Source: JAUIAI01 sp041396585 (GTDB lineage Bacteria; Pseudomonadota; Gammaproteobacteria; Burkholderiales; Burkholderiaceae_E). Taken from it: a stretch of 64,000 nt of DNA. The DNA lies in contig JAWKYG010000001.1 of NCBI GenBank assembly GCA_041396585.1, positions 1-64,000 on the forward strand. Direction: 5' to 3'. Positions 46,956-56,031 of the stretch are shown here, one piece after another. The position numbers and the translations under genes are program-made. Under the pieces are notes generated by a model. It was given only the letters and a program-made list of their open reading frames with translations, did no database searches and was not told the DNA's origin. The stretch's first letter is position 1; the number at the start of each line of letters is the position of its first letter.

Positions 46956-48808
46956 GCGTGGTCAAGTACCGAGATGCGCTGGTTGGCGGTTGCCTGAACA
47001 TCGAGATCGACGAGCTTGCGGGTGGTGAACTTCGCCTTCGCTCCACCGAGGCGCTTGGCGACTATCCGGCGCGGCTTACCGATTCGCTCGAGCGCTGGGC
47101 CGCCGAGGTGCCCGATCGCACGCTGGTGGCGCGGCGCGGTGATGATGGCCGCTGGATAGAGGTCAGCTATGCCGACATGCTGGCTCGCGCCAGGGCGATC
47201 GCCGCCGCACTCGTGGCCCGTGGGCTCAGCGTGGAGCGGCCGGTGGCGATTCTGTCGGGCAACGGCATCGAACACCTGGCGATGAGCCTGGGCTGCGCCT
47301 GGGCCGGGGTGGCCTATTCGCCAATTTCTCCCGCTTACTCTCTGATCAGCAAGGATTTCGGCAAGCTGCGCCATGTGCTGGGCAAGCTCACGCCGGGGCT
47401 GGTGTTCGTGGACGACGCCGAGGCCTTCGGCCCGGCGATCGAGGCAGTCGTGCCGGCCGATACCGAGGTGGTCGCGGTGCGTGGCCGGCTGCCTGGCCGT
47501 GAGCTCACCGCGTTCGATGCGCTGCTCGCCACCGAAACCGGTGCGGCGCTCGATGCCGCGCATGCGGCGGTGGGGCCCGATACCGTGGTCAAGTTTCTGT
47601 TCACCTCGGGTTCCACCCGCCTGCCCAAGGGCGTGATCACCACCAACCGCATGATCTGCGCGAATCAGCAGATGCTGCGTCAGAGTCTGACCTTCCTGCA
47701 GACCGAACCACCGGTGCTGGTCGACTGGCTGCCGTGGAATCACGTGTTCGGCGGCACGCATAATGTCGGAATCGCGATGACCAACGGCGGCACGCTGTAC
47801 ATCGACGATGGCAAGCCGGTGCCGGGCGCCATCGAAACCACGCTGAAGAATCTGCGCGAGATCTCGCCGACCATCTACTTCAATGTCCCGAAGGGCTTCG
47901 AGGAGATCGCCCGCGCGATGCGCGCCGAACCGGCATTGGCCGAGAAGCTGCTGGCCCGGGTTCGCTGCTTCTTCTTTGCGGGTGCGGGCCTGTCACAGCC
48001 GGTCTGGGATGAGTTGGATGCTGTTGCCGAGAAGACCGTGGGTGAGCGCATCCAGATGTTCAGTGGCCTGGGCATGACCGAAACCGCGCCGTCATCCACC
48101 TTCGCGCTCAAGCCGGGCATCCGCTCCGGCTGGATCGGCTTGCCGTGCCCCGGTGTCGAGGTCAGGCTGGTACCGCTCGATGGCAAGACCGAGATTCGAT
48201 TTGCGGGCCCCAATGTCATGCCCGGCTACTGGCGTGAACCCGAATTGAGTGCCGCGGCCTTCGATGAGCAGGGCTTTTATCGCACCGGCGATGCGGTGAA
48301 ATGGGTCGATCCCACCGATCCACAGCTCGGCCTGGTCTTCGACGGGCGCATCGCCGAGGACTTCAAACTTGCCAGCGGCACCTTCGTCAACGTGGGCCCG
48401 CTGCGCGCCCGCGTGATCCTCGACGGCGATCCGGTCGTGCAGGATGTGGTCGTCACCGCGCCCAATCGTGATGACATCGGTCTGTTGGTATTCGCCCGCT
48501 TCGATGAACTGGCCAGGCTGGCCGACGGTGCCACCGATCAACAGGCAATCCTCGCGCACCCGGCGGTCACCGCCTGGTTCCGTGATCTGCTGGCACGGCA
48601 GTGGGCGGCCGGAACCGGCAGCGCCACCCGGGTGGCACGCCTGATGATCATGACCGAAGCGCCGTCGATCGATCGCGGTGAGATCACCGACAAGGGGTCA
48701 TTCAATCAGCGTGCCGTGCTCACCCACCGCGCCGATCTGGTCGACCAGCTTCATGCCGCACAGACAGACCAACTCCCGTTGATCATGGTCGCCAACGCGC
48801 ATGGATGA
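46952..48808 (+). CDS. Feruloyl/hydroxycinnamoyl-CoA synthetase-like ligase
   Basis: ANL-superfamily CoA ligase of 618 aa, in the feruloyl-CoA synthase size class (longer than typical acyl-CoA ligases). Motifs are the P-loop LFTSGSTRLPKGVITTN, LVDWLPWNHVFGGTHNVGIA, MFSGLGMTETAPSSTFAL, GFYRTGDAVKWVDP, and the C-terminal lysine in GEITDKGSFNQRAV. DWLPWNHVFGGTHN is strongly conserved in feruloyl-CoA synthases. It is translationally coupled to the crotonase upstream and overlaps the MarR gene downstream by 8 bp. The substrate is probably a hydroxycinnamate. Confidence 0.9.
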   Translation: MSVVKYRDALVGGCLNIEIDELAGGELRLRSTEALGDYPARLTDSLERWAAEVPDRTLVARRGDDGRWIEVSYADMLARARAIAAALVARGLSVERPVAILSGNGIEHLAMSLGCAWAGVAYSPISPAYSLISKDFGKLRHVLGKLTPGLVFVDDAEAFGPAIEAVVPADTEVVAVRGRLPGRELTAFDALLATETGAALDAAHAAVGPDTVVKFLFTSGSTRLPKGVITTNRMICANQQMLRQSLTFLQTEPPVLVDWLPWNHVFGGTHNVGIAMTNGGTLYIDDGKPVPGAIETTLKNLREISPTIYFNVPKGFEEIARAMRAEPALAEKLLARVRCFFFAGAGLSQPVWDELDAVAEKTVGERIQMFSGLGMTETAPSSTFALKPGIRSGWIGLPCPGVEVRLVPLDGKTEIRFAGPNVMPGYWREPELSAAAFDEQGFYRTGDAVKWVDPTDPQLGLVFDGRIAEDFKLASGTFVNVGPLRARVILDGDPVVQDVVVTAPNRDDIGLLVFARFDELARLADGATDQQAILAHPAVTAWFRDLLARQWAAGTGSATRVARLMIMTEAPSIDRGEITDKGSFNQRAVLTHRADLVDQLHAAQTDQLPLIMVANAHG

Positions 48809-49295
48809 TCGTCGCGCGATCGCGGTTGCTGCTCGTTCGGCCGATGCTGGCACAGACGGCGGCGCGCAGGTCTCGGATCCGCTTGCCCATCTGGCCGGCT
48901 ATGCCGCGCTGCGCGTGCATCTGGTGTTGCGGGAGTGTTTCGAGCGCGAGATCGGCGAGCCGATGGATCTGCGGCCGGTGGAGTTCACCCTGCTCAGCCG
49001 TCTGGCCCGGGATCGCGCATTGACCGCCAAGGCCCTGGCCGAGGCGCTGGCGGTCAGGGCACCGAACCTGACCGCGATCGTCGAGCGCCTCACCGAGCGC
49101 GGGCTGATCCGGCGCGAGCGCAATCACGAGGATCGCCGTTCGGTGCTGATCCGGCTGACACCGGCCGGCAGGCGTGTGCAAAAGCGTGCGCTCGAGGTTT
49201 CGCATACCATGGAGCGGGAACGTCTGGCTGCGCTCAGCGAGGCCGAGCGTGAGCAGTTCCTGGCCCTGGCCTGGCGGATCGTCGGCCCGGCCTGA
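48801..49295 (+). CDS. MarR-family transcriptional regulator, CouR-like
   Basis: Winged-helix repressor of 164 aa. LRPVEFTLLSRLARDRALTA, ALAEALAVRAPNLTAIVERL and RGLIRRERNHEDRRSVLIRL are the MarR core, with the DRR wing. CouR-type MarR proteins release DNA on binding hydroxycinnamoyl-CoA. The gene overlaps the ligase stop, so it belongs to the operon it is likely to repress through the palindrome at 46044. Confidence 0.92.
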   Translation: MDDRRAIAVAARSADAGTDGGAQVSDPLAHLAGYAALRVHLVLRECFEREIGEPMDLRPVEFTLLSRLARDRALTAKALAEALAVRAPNLTAIVERLTERGLIRRERNHEDRRSVLIRLTPAGRRVQKRALEVSHTMERERLAALSEAEREQFLALAWRIVGPA

Positions 49296-49323
49296 GCGCC
49301 TGATCGTACGAGAGGAGATACGC

Positions 49324-49788
49324 ATGAACATCCCCGAGCCACGGCTCGCCAAGCTGTGTGAGTTTCGCGTCGAACTGGCCGCCCCGATCGAACTCGGCGA
49401 TGCGCCCAAGGGCCGGCGGCGCATCATTCCCATCGTCGGTGGCCAGGTGAGCGGCGAGCGGCTGCGCGGCGAGATCCTCAATCTGGGCGCCGACTGGCAG
49501 ACCGTGATGGCCGAAGGGGTCGCGGAACTCGATACGCGCTATGCGATGCGCACCCACGATGGCGCGATCATCGATATCCGTAACTTCGGTATCCGCCACG
49601 GCCCGCCGGATGTCCTGGCTGCGCGGGCGCGTGGCGAGGAGGTGGATCCGTCCACGTATTACATGCGCACCTTCCCTCGCTTCGAAACCGGCGATCCGCG
49701 CTATGCATGGCTAAACAAGATGATCGCGGTGGGCTCCGGCGTGCGTCAGGCCGATGCGGTCCGCCTGCTGATCTACGAGGTACTCTGA
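49324..49788 (+). CDS. DUF3237 family protein
   Basis: Protein of 154 aa with the DUF3237 features PIVGGQVSGERLRGEILNLG, ADWQTVMAEGVAELDTRYAM and TYYMRTFPRFETGDPRYAWL, then a family end at VRLLIYEVL. The biochemical role of the family is unknown. AGGAGATACGC upstream gives a clear start. It lies 28 bp after marR and 1 bp before the second crotonase, so it is part of the aromatic-acid operon. Confidence 0.9.
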   Translation: MNIPEPRLAKLCEFRVELAAPIELGDAPKGRRRIIPIVGGQVSGERLRGEILNLGADWQTVMAEGVAELDTRYAMRTHDGAIIDIRNFGIRHGPPDVLAARARGEEVDPSTYYMRTFPRFETGDPRYAWLNKMIAVGSGVRQADAVRLLIYEVL

Positions 49789-49789
49789 T

Positions 49790-50515
49790 ATGGACGAATC
49801 CATCCTGATCGAGCGCGACGGCGCGGTCGCGGAGATCGTGCTCAATCGCCCCGAGCGCCGCAATGCGCTCACCGAACCGATGCGCATCGCGCTGAACCAG
49901 GCGGTGCGCAGTGTGTCGGCCGATGATTCGGTGTCGGTGATCGTGCTGCGAGGCGCCGGTGGCGCGTTTTGCTCGGGCATCGATCTGAAGGCGCTCAATG
50001 AATCCGGGCCCGATCCCGCCGCACGTCAGGCCTGGGCCGATCTGCAGGTTGCGCTGTATGAATCCGAGAAGATCATCATCGGCGCGCTCGAGCGTTTCGC
50101 GATCAATGCCGGCGGGCCGTTGGTGTTTGGTTGCGACCACCTGATCGTCGGTGAGAATGCCTTCCTGCAGATCGGGGAGATCCAGCAGGGGGTTTCGCCG
50201 GCGATGAATCTCGCCTGGTTGCTGCTTAAGCACGGCGATGCGCTGGCGCGTCGCATCACCTTGCGCGGCGACCGGATCGATGCCGCCAGTCTGTTGCGTA
50301 TGGGCATTGCCAGCGAGGTGGTGGCCGATGATCAGGTGGTGGCACGCGCGCGTGCCTGGGCGCAGGAACTGGCCGCGTATCCGGCGGCCGCGGCGGCCGG
50401 CATCAAGCGCACGATCCGCGGTCTGAACCGGGTCGAGGATCCGCAGGCATGGTTCGACAAGGCGATGTCGCTGTTCCCGTTCGCGCCGGTGGCCGGAACC
50501 CCCCGCGTGCGCTGA
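49790..50515 (+). CDS. Second enoyl-CoA hydratase/isomerase family protein
   Basis: Crotonase-fold protein of 241 aa. LNRPERRNALTEPMRIALNQ, LRGAGGAFCSGIDLKALNE and INAGGPLVFGCDHLIVGENA form the oxyanion-hole region. FLQIGEIQQGVSPAMNLAWL occupies the catalytic loop. It is shorter than the first crotonase and less like a hydratase; an isomerase or lyase is possible. It is the last gene of the MarR-linked operon and is followed by a heptanucleotide repeat. Confidence 0.9.
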   Translation: MDESILIERDGAVAEIVLNRPERRNALTEPMRIALNQAVRSVSADDSVSVIVLRGAGGAFCSGIDLKALNESGPDPAARQAWADLQVALYESEKIIIGALERFAINAGGPLVFGCDHLIVGENAFLQIGEIQQGVSPAMNLAWLLLKHGDALARRITLRGDRIDAASLLRMGIASEVVADDQVVARARAWAQELAAYPAAAAAGIKRTIRGLNRVEDPQAWFDKAMSLFPFAPVAGTPRVR

Positions 50516-50545
50516 GCGATTCGCTGATGGTTGATGAGCGATTGT

Positions 50546-50587
50546 CGGTGATCGGTGATCGATGACCGATGACCGATGACCGATGAC
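50546..50587. repeat. Heptanucleotide tandem repeat, 6 units
   Basis: Six contiguous 7-bp units, two CGGTGAT then four CGATGAC, begin 30 bp after the crotonase stop in the gap between convergent genes. More degenerate GATG/GTGAT sequence precedes them. Confidence 0.9.
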
Positions 50588-50634
50588 CGCGCGGAGATGT
50601 TGTCGGCATGCTCACGCGGTCTGCCGTGGCCTGA

Positions 50635-51417
50635 TCAACGATCGCCGAACAGATCCCCCAGCCCGCCGAGCACCGAGCCTTCGCCCTTCCTGGATCCGGA
50701 GCCACCGGCCAGCAGCACGCGATTGGCCAGGCGTGAAAACGGCAGGCTCTGCAGATAGACGGTGCCGGTGCCTCTGAGCGTGGCCAGGAACAGGCCTTCG
50801 CCACCGAACACCATGGATTTGAGGTCGCCGGCGCGCTCGATGTCGTAATCGATGCCACGCGTGAACGCTGCCAGACAGCCGGTGTCCACGCGCAAGGTCT
50901 CGCCGCGCAACTCGCGCTTGATCACGGTTCCGCCCACGTGGATGAAGGCCTTGCCGTCGCCGCGCAGCCGCTGCAGGATGAAGCCTTCGCCGCCGAAGAA
51001 GCCCACGCCGAGCCGGCGCTGAAAGGCGATGTCGATCGATGTGCCGAATGCCGCGCAGAGAAACGCATCCTTCTGGCAGATCAGTTCCTCGCCCAGCGAT
51101 GCCATCTCGAGCGGGATGATCTTGCCCGGGTAGGGCGCCGCGAAGGCCACCCGCTTCTTGCCCGAGCCGCGATTGCTGAAGTGCGTCATGAAGATGGATT
51201 CGCCGGTGAGCACCCGCTTGCCCACGTTCAGCAAGGCGTCGAAGACCCCGCCGCGCGCGCTCGAACCATCGCCCATCCGGGTTTCGAACGAGATACCGTC
51301 TTCCATGTAGTTCATGGCGCCGGCCTCGGCGATCACGGTTTCGCCGGGGTCGAGCTCGACCTCGACGATCTGCATGTCGTCACCGAAGATTTCGTAGTCC
51401 ACCTCATGGCACTTCAT
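50635..51417 (-). CDS. TIGR00266/AIM24 family protein
   Basis: Protein of 260 aa with repeated beta-strand pattern of the AIM24 family. MQIVEVELDPGETVIAEAGA, MNYMEDGISFETRMGDGS, ESIFMTHFSNRGSGKKRVAF and FGGEGFILQRLRGDGKAFIH are typical, as is the C-terminal Gly-rich tail. The molecular function is unknown. It lies 12 bp downstream of the TauD-type dioxygenase on the same strand, so it may be co-transcribed with it. Confidence 0.92.
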   Translation of the reverse strand: MKCHEVDYEIFGDDMQIVEVELDPGETVIAEAGAMNYMEDGISFETRMGDGSSARGGVFDALLNVGKRVLTGESIFMTHFSNRGSGKKRVAFAAPYPGKIIPLEMASLGEELICQKDAFLCAAFGTSIDIAFQRRLGVGFFGGEGFILQRLRGDGKAFIHVGGTVIKRELRGETLRVDTGCLAAFTRGIDYDIERAGDLKSMVFGGEGLFLATLRGTGTVYLQSLPFSRLANRVLLAGGSGSRKGEGSVLGGLGDLFGDR

Positions 51418-51429
51418 GGAAGGCTCCTG

Positions 51430-52260
51430 TCATTGGGGATCTGGCGAACCCTCGAGTGTGATCCGGAAACCGGAGCGCACCTGGCCGCGGTAGTCCCATA
51501 GTGCCATGTGTTGCACACTGCGGTTATCCCAGAAGGCCACAGAGCCAGGGCGCCAGCGAAATCGCACCTGATGGATCGGGTCGTTGATGTGTTCATAGAG
51601 CATGCGCAACATGGCATCGCTCTCGAGCGCCGGCAGCTCATTGATCCGGGTCGTGAACCATGGGTTCACGAACAAGATGCGCCGACCGGTCTCGGGATGG
51701 GTGCGAACCACCGGATGATCCGCCTGCGGATAGACCTTGCCGGTATCGTCGCCAAGCCGGTCGGCAAAGCGCCCGCGAAAACGATGCTCGCTGCCATGAT
51801 GGGCCGTGAGCCCCTCCAGATAGGCCTTGAGGCGGTCGGAAAGTGCCTCGTAGGCCGCGCCCATGTTCGCGAACAAAGTATCGCCGCCGCTTGGTGGCAC
51901 CGTGTGCAGATACAGGATGGATCCGGTAGGCGGTACCGCATCATAGGTGACATCCGAGTGCCAGGCCTCACCGGCGATGTAGCTGGAGTTCGCGTCGGTG
52001 TGAATGGGCAGGATCTCCGGATGGCCGGGCGGTCCGGGCAGGGATGGATGGATGTCGAGCTCGCCGAACGATCGGCCAAAGGCCTTGAGGCCGTCGTGAT
52101 CGAGGGCCTGATCCCGAAAGAAGATCACCTGATGCTCGAGCCATGCGCGGCGCAACTCCGCGCATGTCTGGGCATCGAGGCTCTGGCCAAGGCGCACTCC
52201 CTCGATCTCGGCCCCGATGGTGGGGGTGACCGGCTTGACCGTGATCCGCTCGTAGTTCAT
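51430..52260 (-). CDS. TauD/TfdA-family 2-oxoglutarate/Fe(II) dioxygenase
   Basis: Alpha-ketoglutarate-dependent oxygenase of 276 aa. The iron triad is visible: HSDVTYDAVPPTGSILYLHT (HxD) and the distal His in AFWDNRSVQHMALWDYRGQV. The 2-oxoglutarate Arg follows in RSGFRITLEG. VKPVTPTIGAEIEGVRLGQS is the usual N-terminus. Substrates in the family include taurine, alkyl sulfates, 2,4-D and carnitine-like compounds; the specific one cannot be told. The gene follows the D-aminoacylase-type gene on the same strand. Confidence 0.94.
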   Translation of the reverse strand: MNYERITVKPVTPTIGAEIEGVRLGQSLDAQTCAELRRAWLEHQVIFFRDQALDHDGLKAFGRSFGELDIHPSLPGPPGHPEILPIHTDANSSYIAGEAWHSDVTYDAVPPTGSILYLHTVPPSGGDTLFANMGAAYEALSDRLKAYLEGLTAHHGSEHRFRGRFADRLGDDTGKVYPQADHPVVRTHPETGRRILFVNPWFTTRINELPALESDAMLRMLYEHINDPIHQVRFRWRPGSVAFWDNRSVQHMALWDYRGQVRSGFRITLEGSPDPQ

Positions 52261-52392
52261 CGATGTCTCAAGGTTGGAGTGCGGATGCCTTGCGTAACCA
52301 GCGCGGATCGATGAGTGCGCCGGCTCGCGAGTGTTTTGAATCCGAAGTTCGCATCCATTTGCTGGCTACCGAAAACCGGCGCCGCCCGTCGA

Positions 52393-54180
52393 TCAGCGCA
52401 CGCCCGCGCCGGCGACCCAGCGGCCCGGTCGTGCCTCGGTCAGCGTGCCATCGCGAACAACCGTCTGGCCGGCCACCAGGGTCGCCATCATGCCTTGCGA
52501 CTTCTGCATCATGCGCCGTCCACCGGCGGGCAGGTCGTAGACGATCCGCGGCGCCAGGGGGGCCACACGATCTGCATCGAACACATTGATGTCCGCTCGC
52601 TGGCCGAGCAGGATGCGGCCGCGATCGTTCAGGCCCAGGTGATCGGCATTGCGCGCACTCATCATCTCGATCGCCAGCGCCATCGGCAGCCGTGGACCGC
52701 GGCGGCGGTCGCGCACCCAGTGCGAGAGCATGGTGGTCTGGAAGCTGGCATCGCAGACCCGTACCCACGTGCGCGCCGCCATCGCCGAGCGCGAACAGGG
52801 CCTGTGGATGACGGATCATCTCGTACAAGCCATCGAGCGAACCGCCCAGGTAGTTGAAGATCGGGAAGTAGATCAGGTTTCTGCCCTCGCCGGCTGCCAG
52901 GTAGTCGATGATTGCCTCGAGCACCGACACGCCGCGCGCCTGCGCCTGCGCCGCGAATGATCTGTCCGGTTCCGGCTCGTAGTCGGGAAGCGTGCCATCG
53001 GCCGTGGTGAGCGGGAACATCACCCGCGCGGTTTCTTCGAGCGGGCAACCACCAGATCCACCAGCGGTGGCACCGAAGAGCCCGGCTGTGCGAGCGTGAT
53101 GGGTTTTTCGGCCAGCAGCCGTGCGCGAAAGGCCGGGTCGCGCAGATGTTCGAGCCGCTCGGCCAGCGAGCGCCGGCCGATCTCACGATAGCTCGGATAG
53201 GACTTCAGCACAGTGAAGCTGGTTTCAAGACCGTTGAGAATGCCCACGGGGCGGCAGGCGGTCTGCAGTCGGACATCGAGCCCGGCCGTGCGCGAGGCCT
53301 CGGCCCGCTCGGCCAGCCAGCGGTGTTGCTGCGGGGCATTGATGCGTTCCAGCCAGGTGATGGCCAGCGGGCGGCGCGCAACGCGTGCCATGCCCTCGAG
53401 AATATCGTATTCGCGGTCGAACAGCGCACGCTCGTTCTCGGCCGTGGCACGAATGCAGTCGTAGTCGCTGACCGCATGCAGCACCCGGTAGGGCAGCCCC
53501 TGGTAGGCCGCTGCCAGGGCCTCGAGCTCCTTCGCTTCGGCCTCGCTGGCGGGAGTCTCCTCGCCCAGGGCCGTGCGATGGTTGTCGGATCGCCCGGTGG
53601 AAAAACCGATCGCGCCCTCGCGCAGCGCCTCGTGCAGCAGCGCCTTCATGCGCGCGCAGTCTTCGTCCGTGGCCGGCTGGCCCTCGGCTGCGCGATCACC
53701 CATCACGAACAGGCGCAGCGCATCGTGCGGCACGAGCGTGGCGAAGTCGATCGTGTGCGGCATGGCGTCGAGCGCATGCGCATACTCGGCAAAGCTGTTC
53801 CAGCCCCAGCGGATCCCTTCGGACAGGGCGGTGCCGGGGATTTCCTCCACGCCCTGCATGAGCTCGATCAGACGTTGATGATCATGATCATGCACGGGCG
53901 CGAAGCCGACGCCGCAGTTGCCCATGACCGCGGTGGTCACGCCGTGATAGACGCTGGGTTCGAAGGTTTCGTCCCAGCTCGCCTGGCCGTCGTAGTGGGT
54001 ATGGATGTCGATGAAGCCCGGGGCCACGATCGCGCCATCGGCATCGATTCGCTCGCGTGCCGCCTGCTGGCCGGTGCCGATATGCACGATACGGCCATCA
54101 CGAATGCCGATGTCGGCGGTGAACCCGGGCTGGCCCGTGCCGTCCACGACGGTGCCGCCCCGAATCAGGGTGTCGAACAT
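52393..54180 (-). CDS. D-aminoacylase / N-acyl-D-amino-acid deacylase family amidohydrolase (two frameshifts)
   Basis: Zinc amidohydrolase of about 595 aa. The start is MFDTLIRGGTVVDGTGQPGF (ATG 54180, GGAGACC upstream). The metal site is FIDIHTHYDGQASWDETFEP, followed by HGVTTAVMGNCGVGFAPV and EEIPGTALSEGIRWGW. One C is missing near 53041-53043, before LEETARVMFPLT. One G is extra near 52758-52761, where the catalytic LGDGGAHVGTVCDASFQTTM is interrupted. The C-terminal ILLGQRADINVFDADRVAPL closes the amidohydrolase fold. Related enzymes release D-amino acids from N-acyl forms or act on dihydropyrimidine-like substrates. Confidence 0.88.
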
Positions 54181-54289
54181 GCGAGGTCTCCTGGTGGCAG
54201 GTGGCGGCTCATTCATGCGAGCCGGCACGCAATCGCCCATTGTGCCGTATGCCGGTCGTCCGGGCTGCGGGTGGCCCGCGACGCCACGG

Positions 54290-54898
54290 TCAGGCGGCGC
54301 GGCTCAATGCAGCGGCCACCAGGGGCAGTTCGTCATTGCCGAAATAGAGATCGTCGCCATCGATGAACATCGTGGGCGAGCCGAAGCCGCCGCGGGCGAT
54401 AAGCTCTTCGGTGTTGGCACGCAGCGCATCCTTGACGGCGGCGGTGGTGATCGCGGCAAAGATTTCATCGGCAGGTTCGCCGACGGATTCGAACACCGAG
54501 CGCAGCACTTCGTCTTGTGAGATATCGAGCCCGCGGCCGAAATAGGCCTCGAAGATCGCGATCGCGAGGCGGTGCTGGCGCGCCGTGTCGTTTATCCAGA
54601 GCAGGGTGCGCATCGCCTTCACGCTGTTGACCGGAAACACCGGCGGGGGAAAGTCGATCGTGATGCCGGCCAGACGCGCCCAGTCGTGCAGGGACTTGCG
54701 CAGATGGTTGGCCTTGGCCGGCACGGGATTACGGCGACTCTCATACACGCTGGGGTTCACCGAATTGAACACGCCGCCAACCAGAAACGGGCGCCAGCGG
54801 ATCGTGGCGCCGTAACGTGCGGCCACCTCGGGAAGGTTGTGCACACAGAGATAGGTCCATGGGCTGGAACAATCATAGAAGCATTCGATGGATGCCAT
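54290..54898 (-). CDS. 2-hydroxychromene-2-carboxylate isomerase-like DsbA-fold protein
   Basis: Second member of the HCCA isomerase/kappa-GST group. The 202-aa protein starts MASIECFYDCSSPWTYLCVH, with SSPWTYL at the active site. It has RWRPFLVGGVFNSVNPS, NSVKAMRTLLWINDTARQHR and the cis-Pro motif ARGGFGSPTMFIDGDDLYFG. NELPLVAAALSRAA-like tails are common. It is closer to classical HCCA isomerases than the 9003 copy because of the FLVGGVF segment. It lies 109 bp upstream of the aminoacylase gene. Confidence 0.93.
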   Translation of the reverse strand: MASIECFYDCSSPWTYLCVHNLPEVAARYGATIRWRPFLVGGVFNSVNPSVYESRRNPVPAKANHLRKSLHDWARLAGITIDFPPPVFPVNSVKAMRTLLWINDTARQHRLAIAIFEAYFGRGLDISQDEVLRSVFESVGEPADEIFAAITTAAVKDALRANTEELIARGGFGSPTMFIDGDDLYFGNDELPLVAAALSRAA

Positions 54899-55074
54899 GG
54901 CGTGTCTCCGAAGGGGCTGGGCCGGCGGCCGGGCCGGCGCCGTACGGCGTGGCCCATGGCATTATCGCCCGGACCCGCCGGGCCGAAGTGTCGGCGGGCC
55001 CCGCCGATCGATCATGCCCGCGCGGGTGCGCTTTCCAGGAGCATGTCCATGCAGCGCCCACCCAGCGAGCCGAG

Positions 55075-55977
55075 ATGACATCGACAGCCAGGCATGTGGC
55101 GCTCGGGGTGACCCTGGTGGTCGCCGCCGCGATGCTTTGGGGCACCACGGGCACGGTGCAGGCGAGCTCGAGTGGCCTGGTCGCACCGGTCTGGATCGGC
55201 GCGTTGCGGATGGCCGTGGCGGCGATCTTCTTCTGGATCATGCTGGCCGGCCAGGCAGGTGCGCGCACGCGTGCGCACGGCCTTACGCAAGGGGCGAGCC
55301 CGGTGGCCGCGCTGTTGGCGGCCGGGCTGGCCATGGCCGTTTACAACCTGGCGTTCTTCGCCGGCGTGCGCGCGACCGGCGTCGGGATCGGCACCGCGAT
55401 CTGCATTGGGAGCGGGCCGCTATGGGCCAGCTTGTTGCAGACACTGATCATGCGCCGTGCGCCGGGGCGGCGTTGGTGGCTGGGCACGCTGGTGTCGGTG
55501 GCTGGTGCACTATGGCTGTTGCTATACGGCGCAAACTCGGCCCCGTCGTCCATGGTCGGCATCGCCTTGTGCCTGCTGGCGGGGGCGTCCTATGCGGCAT
55601 TCGCGCTCGTGAACAAGGTGCTGGTCAGCCATGGCGAGCCGCTGGCGGTCACCGCGCGCGTGTTCACGATCGCCGCACTGATCGCGATCCCCGCGGCGGC
55701 GCTTCACGCGGGCGCGCCGGTGATCATCGCGCGCGATCTGGCGCTGATCGCCTTTCTCGGGCTGCTCGCCACCGGCGTGGCGTACTGGTTGTTCGCGGCG
55801 GGGCTGCGCCATCTGAGTGGCGCGACGGCCGTCACCCTGGCGCTGGCCGAACCCCTGACGGCCTTTGTACTGGCCGTGGCGCTTCTGGACGAGCCCCTCG
55901 GCGCCCCGGCCGTGCTCGGCATGGCGGTTCTGCTGCTGGGGCTGATGATCGTGGTTCGTGACGAATCGCGGGAGTGA
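55075..55977 (+). CDS. EamA-family (DMT) transporter
   Basis: Drug/metabolite transporter with ten predicted helices in two EamA halves (300 aa). VVAAAMLWGTTGTVQASSS, LAAGLAMAVYNLAFFAGVRA, GTAICIGSGPLWASLLQTLI and, in the second half, SGATAVTLALAEPLTAFVLA are typical. ATG 55075 is the first sensible start. Longer in-frame starts add polar sequence. It is divergent from the HCCA isomerase gene (176-bp gap). The exported metabolite is unknown. Confidence 0.9.
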   Translation: MTSTARHVALGVTLVVAAAMLWGTTGTVQASSSGLVAPVWIGALRMAVAAIFFWIMLAGQAGARTRAHGLTQGASPVAALLAAGLAMAVYNLAFFAGVRATGVGIGTAICIGSGPLWASLLQTLIMRRAPGRRWWLGTLVSVAGALWLLLYGANSAPSSMVGIALCLLAGASYAAFALVNKVLVSHGEPLAVTARVFTIAALIAIPAAALHAGAPVIIARDLALIAFLGLLATGVAYWLFAAGLRHLSGATAVTLALAEPLTAFVLAVALLDEPLGAPAVLGMAVLLLGLMIVVRDESRE

Positions 55978-56031
55978 GTCACGCCAACCGGGCAGATGCC
56001 GGCGCACTTGCCTGAACCGCCCGGCGCAGCC

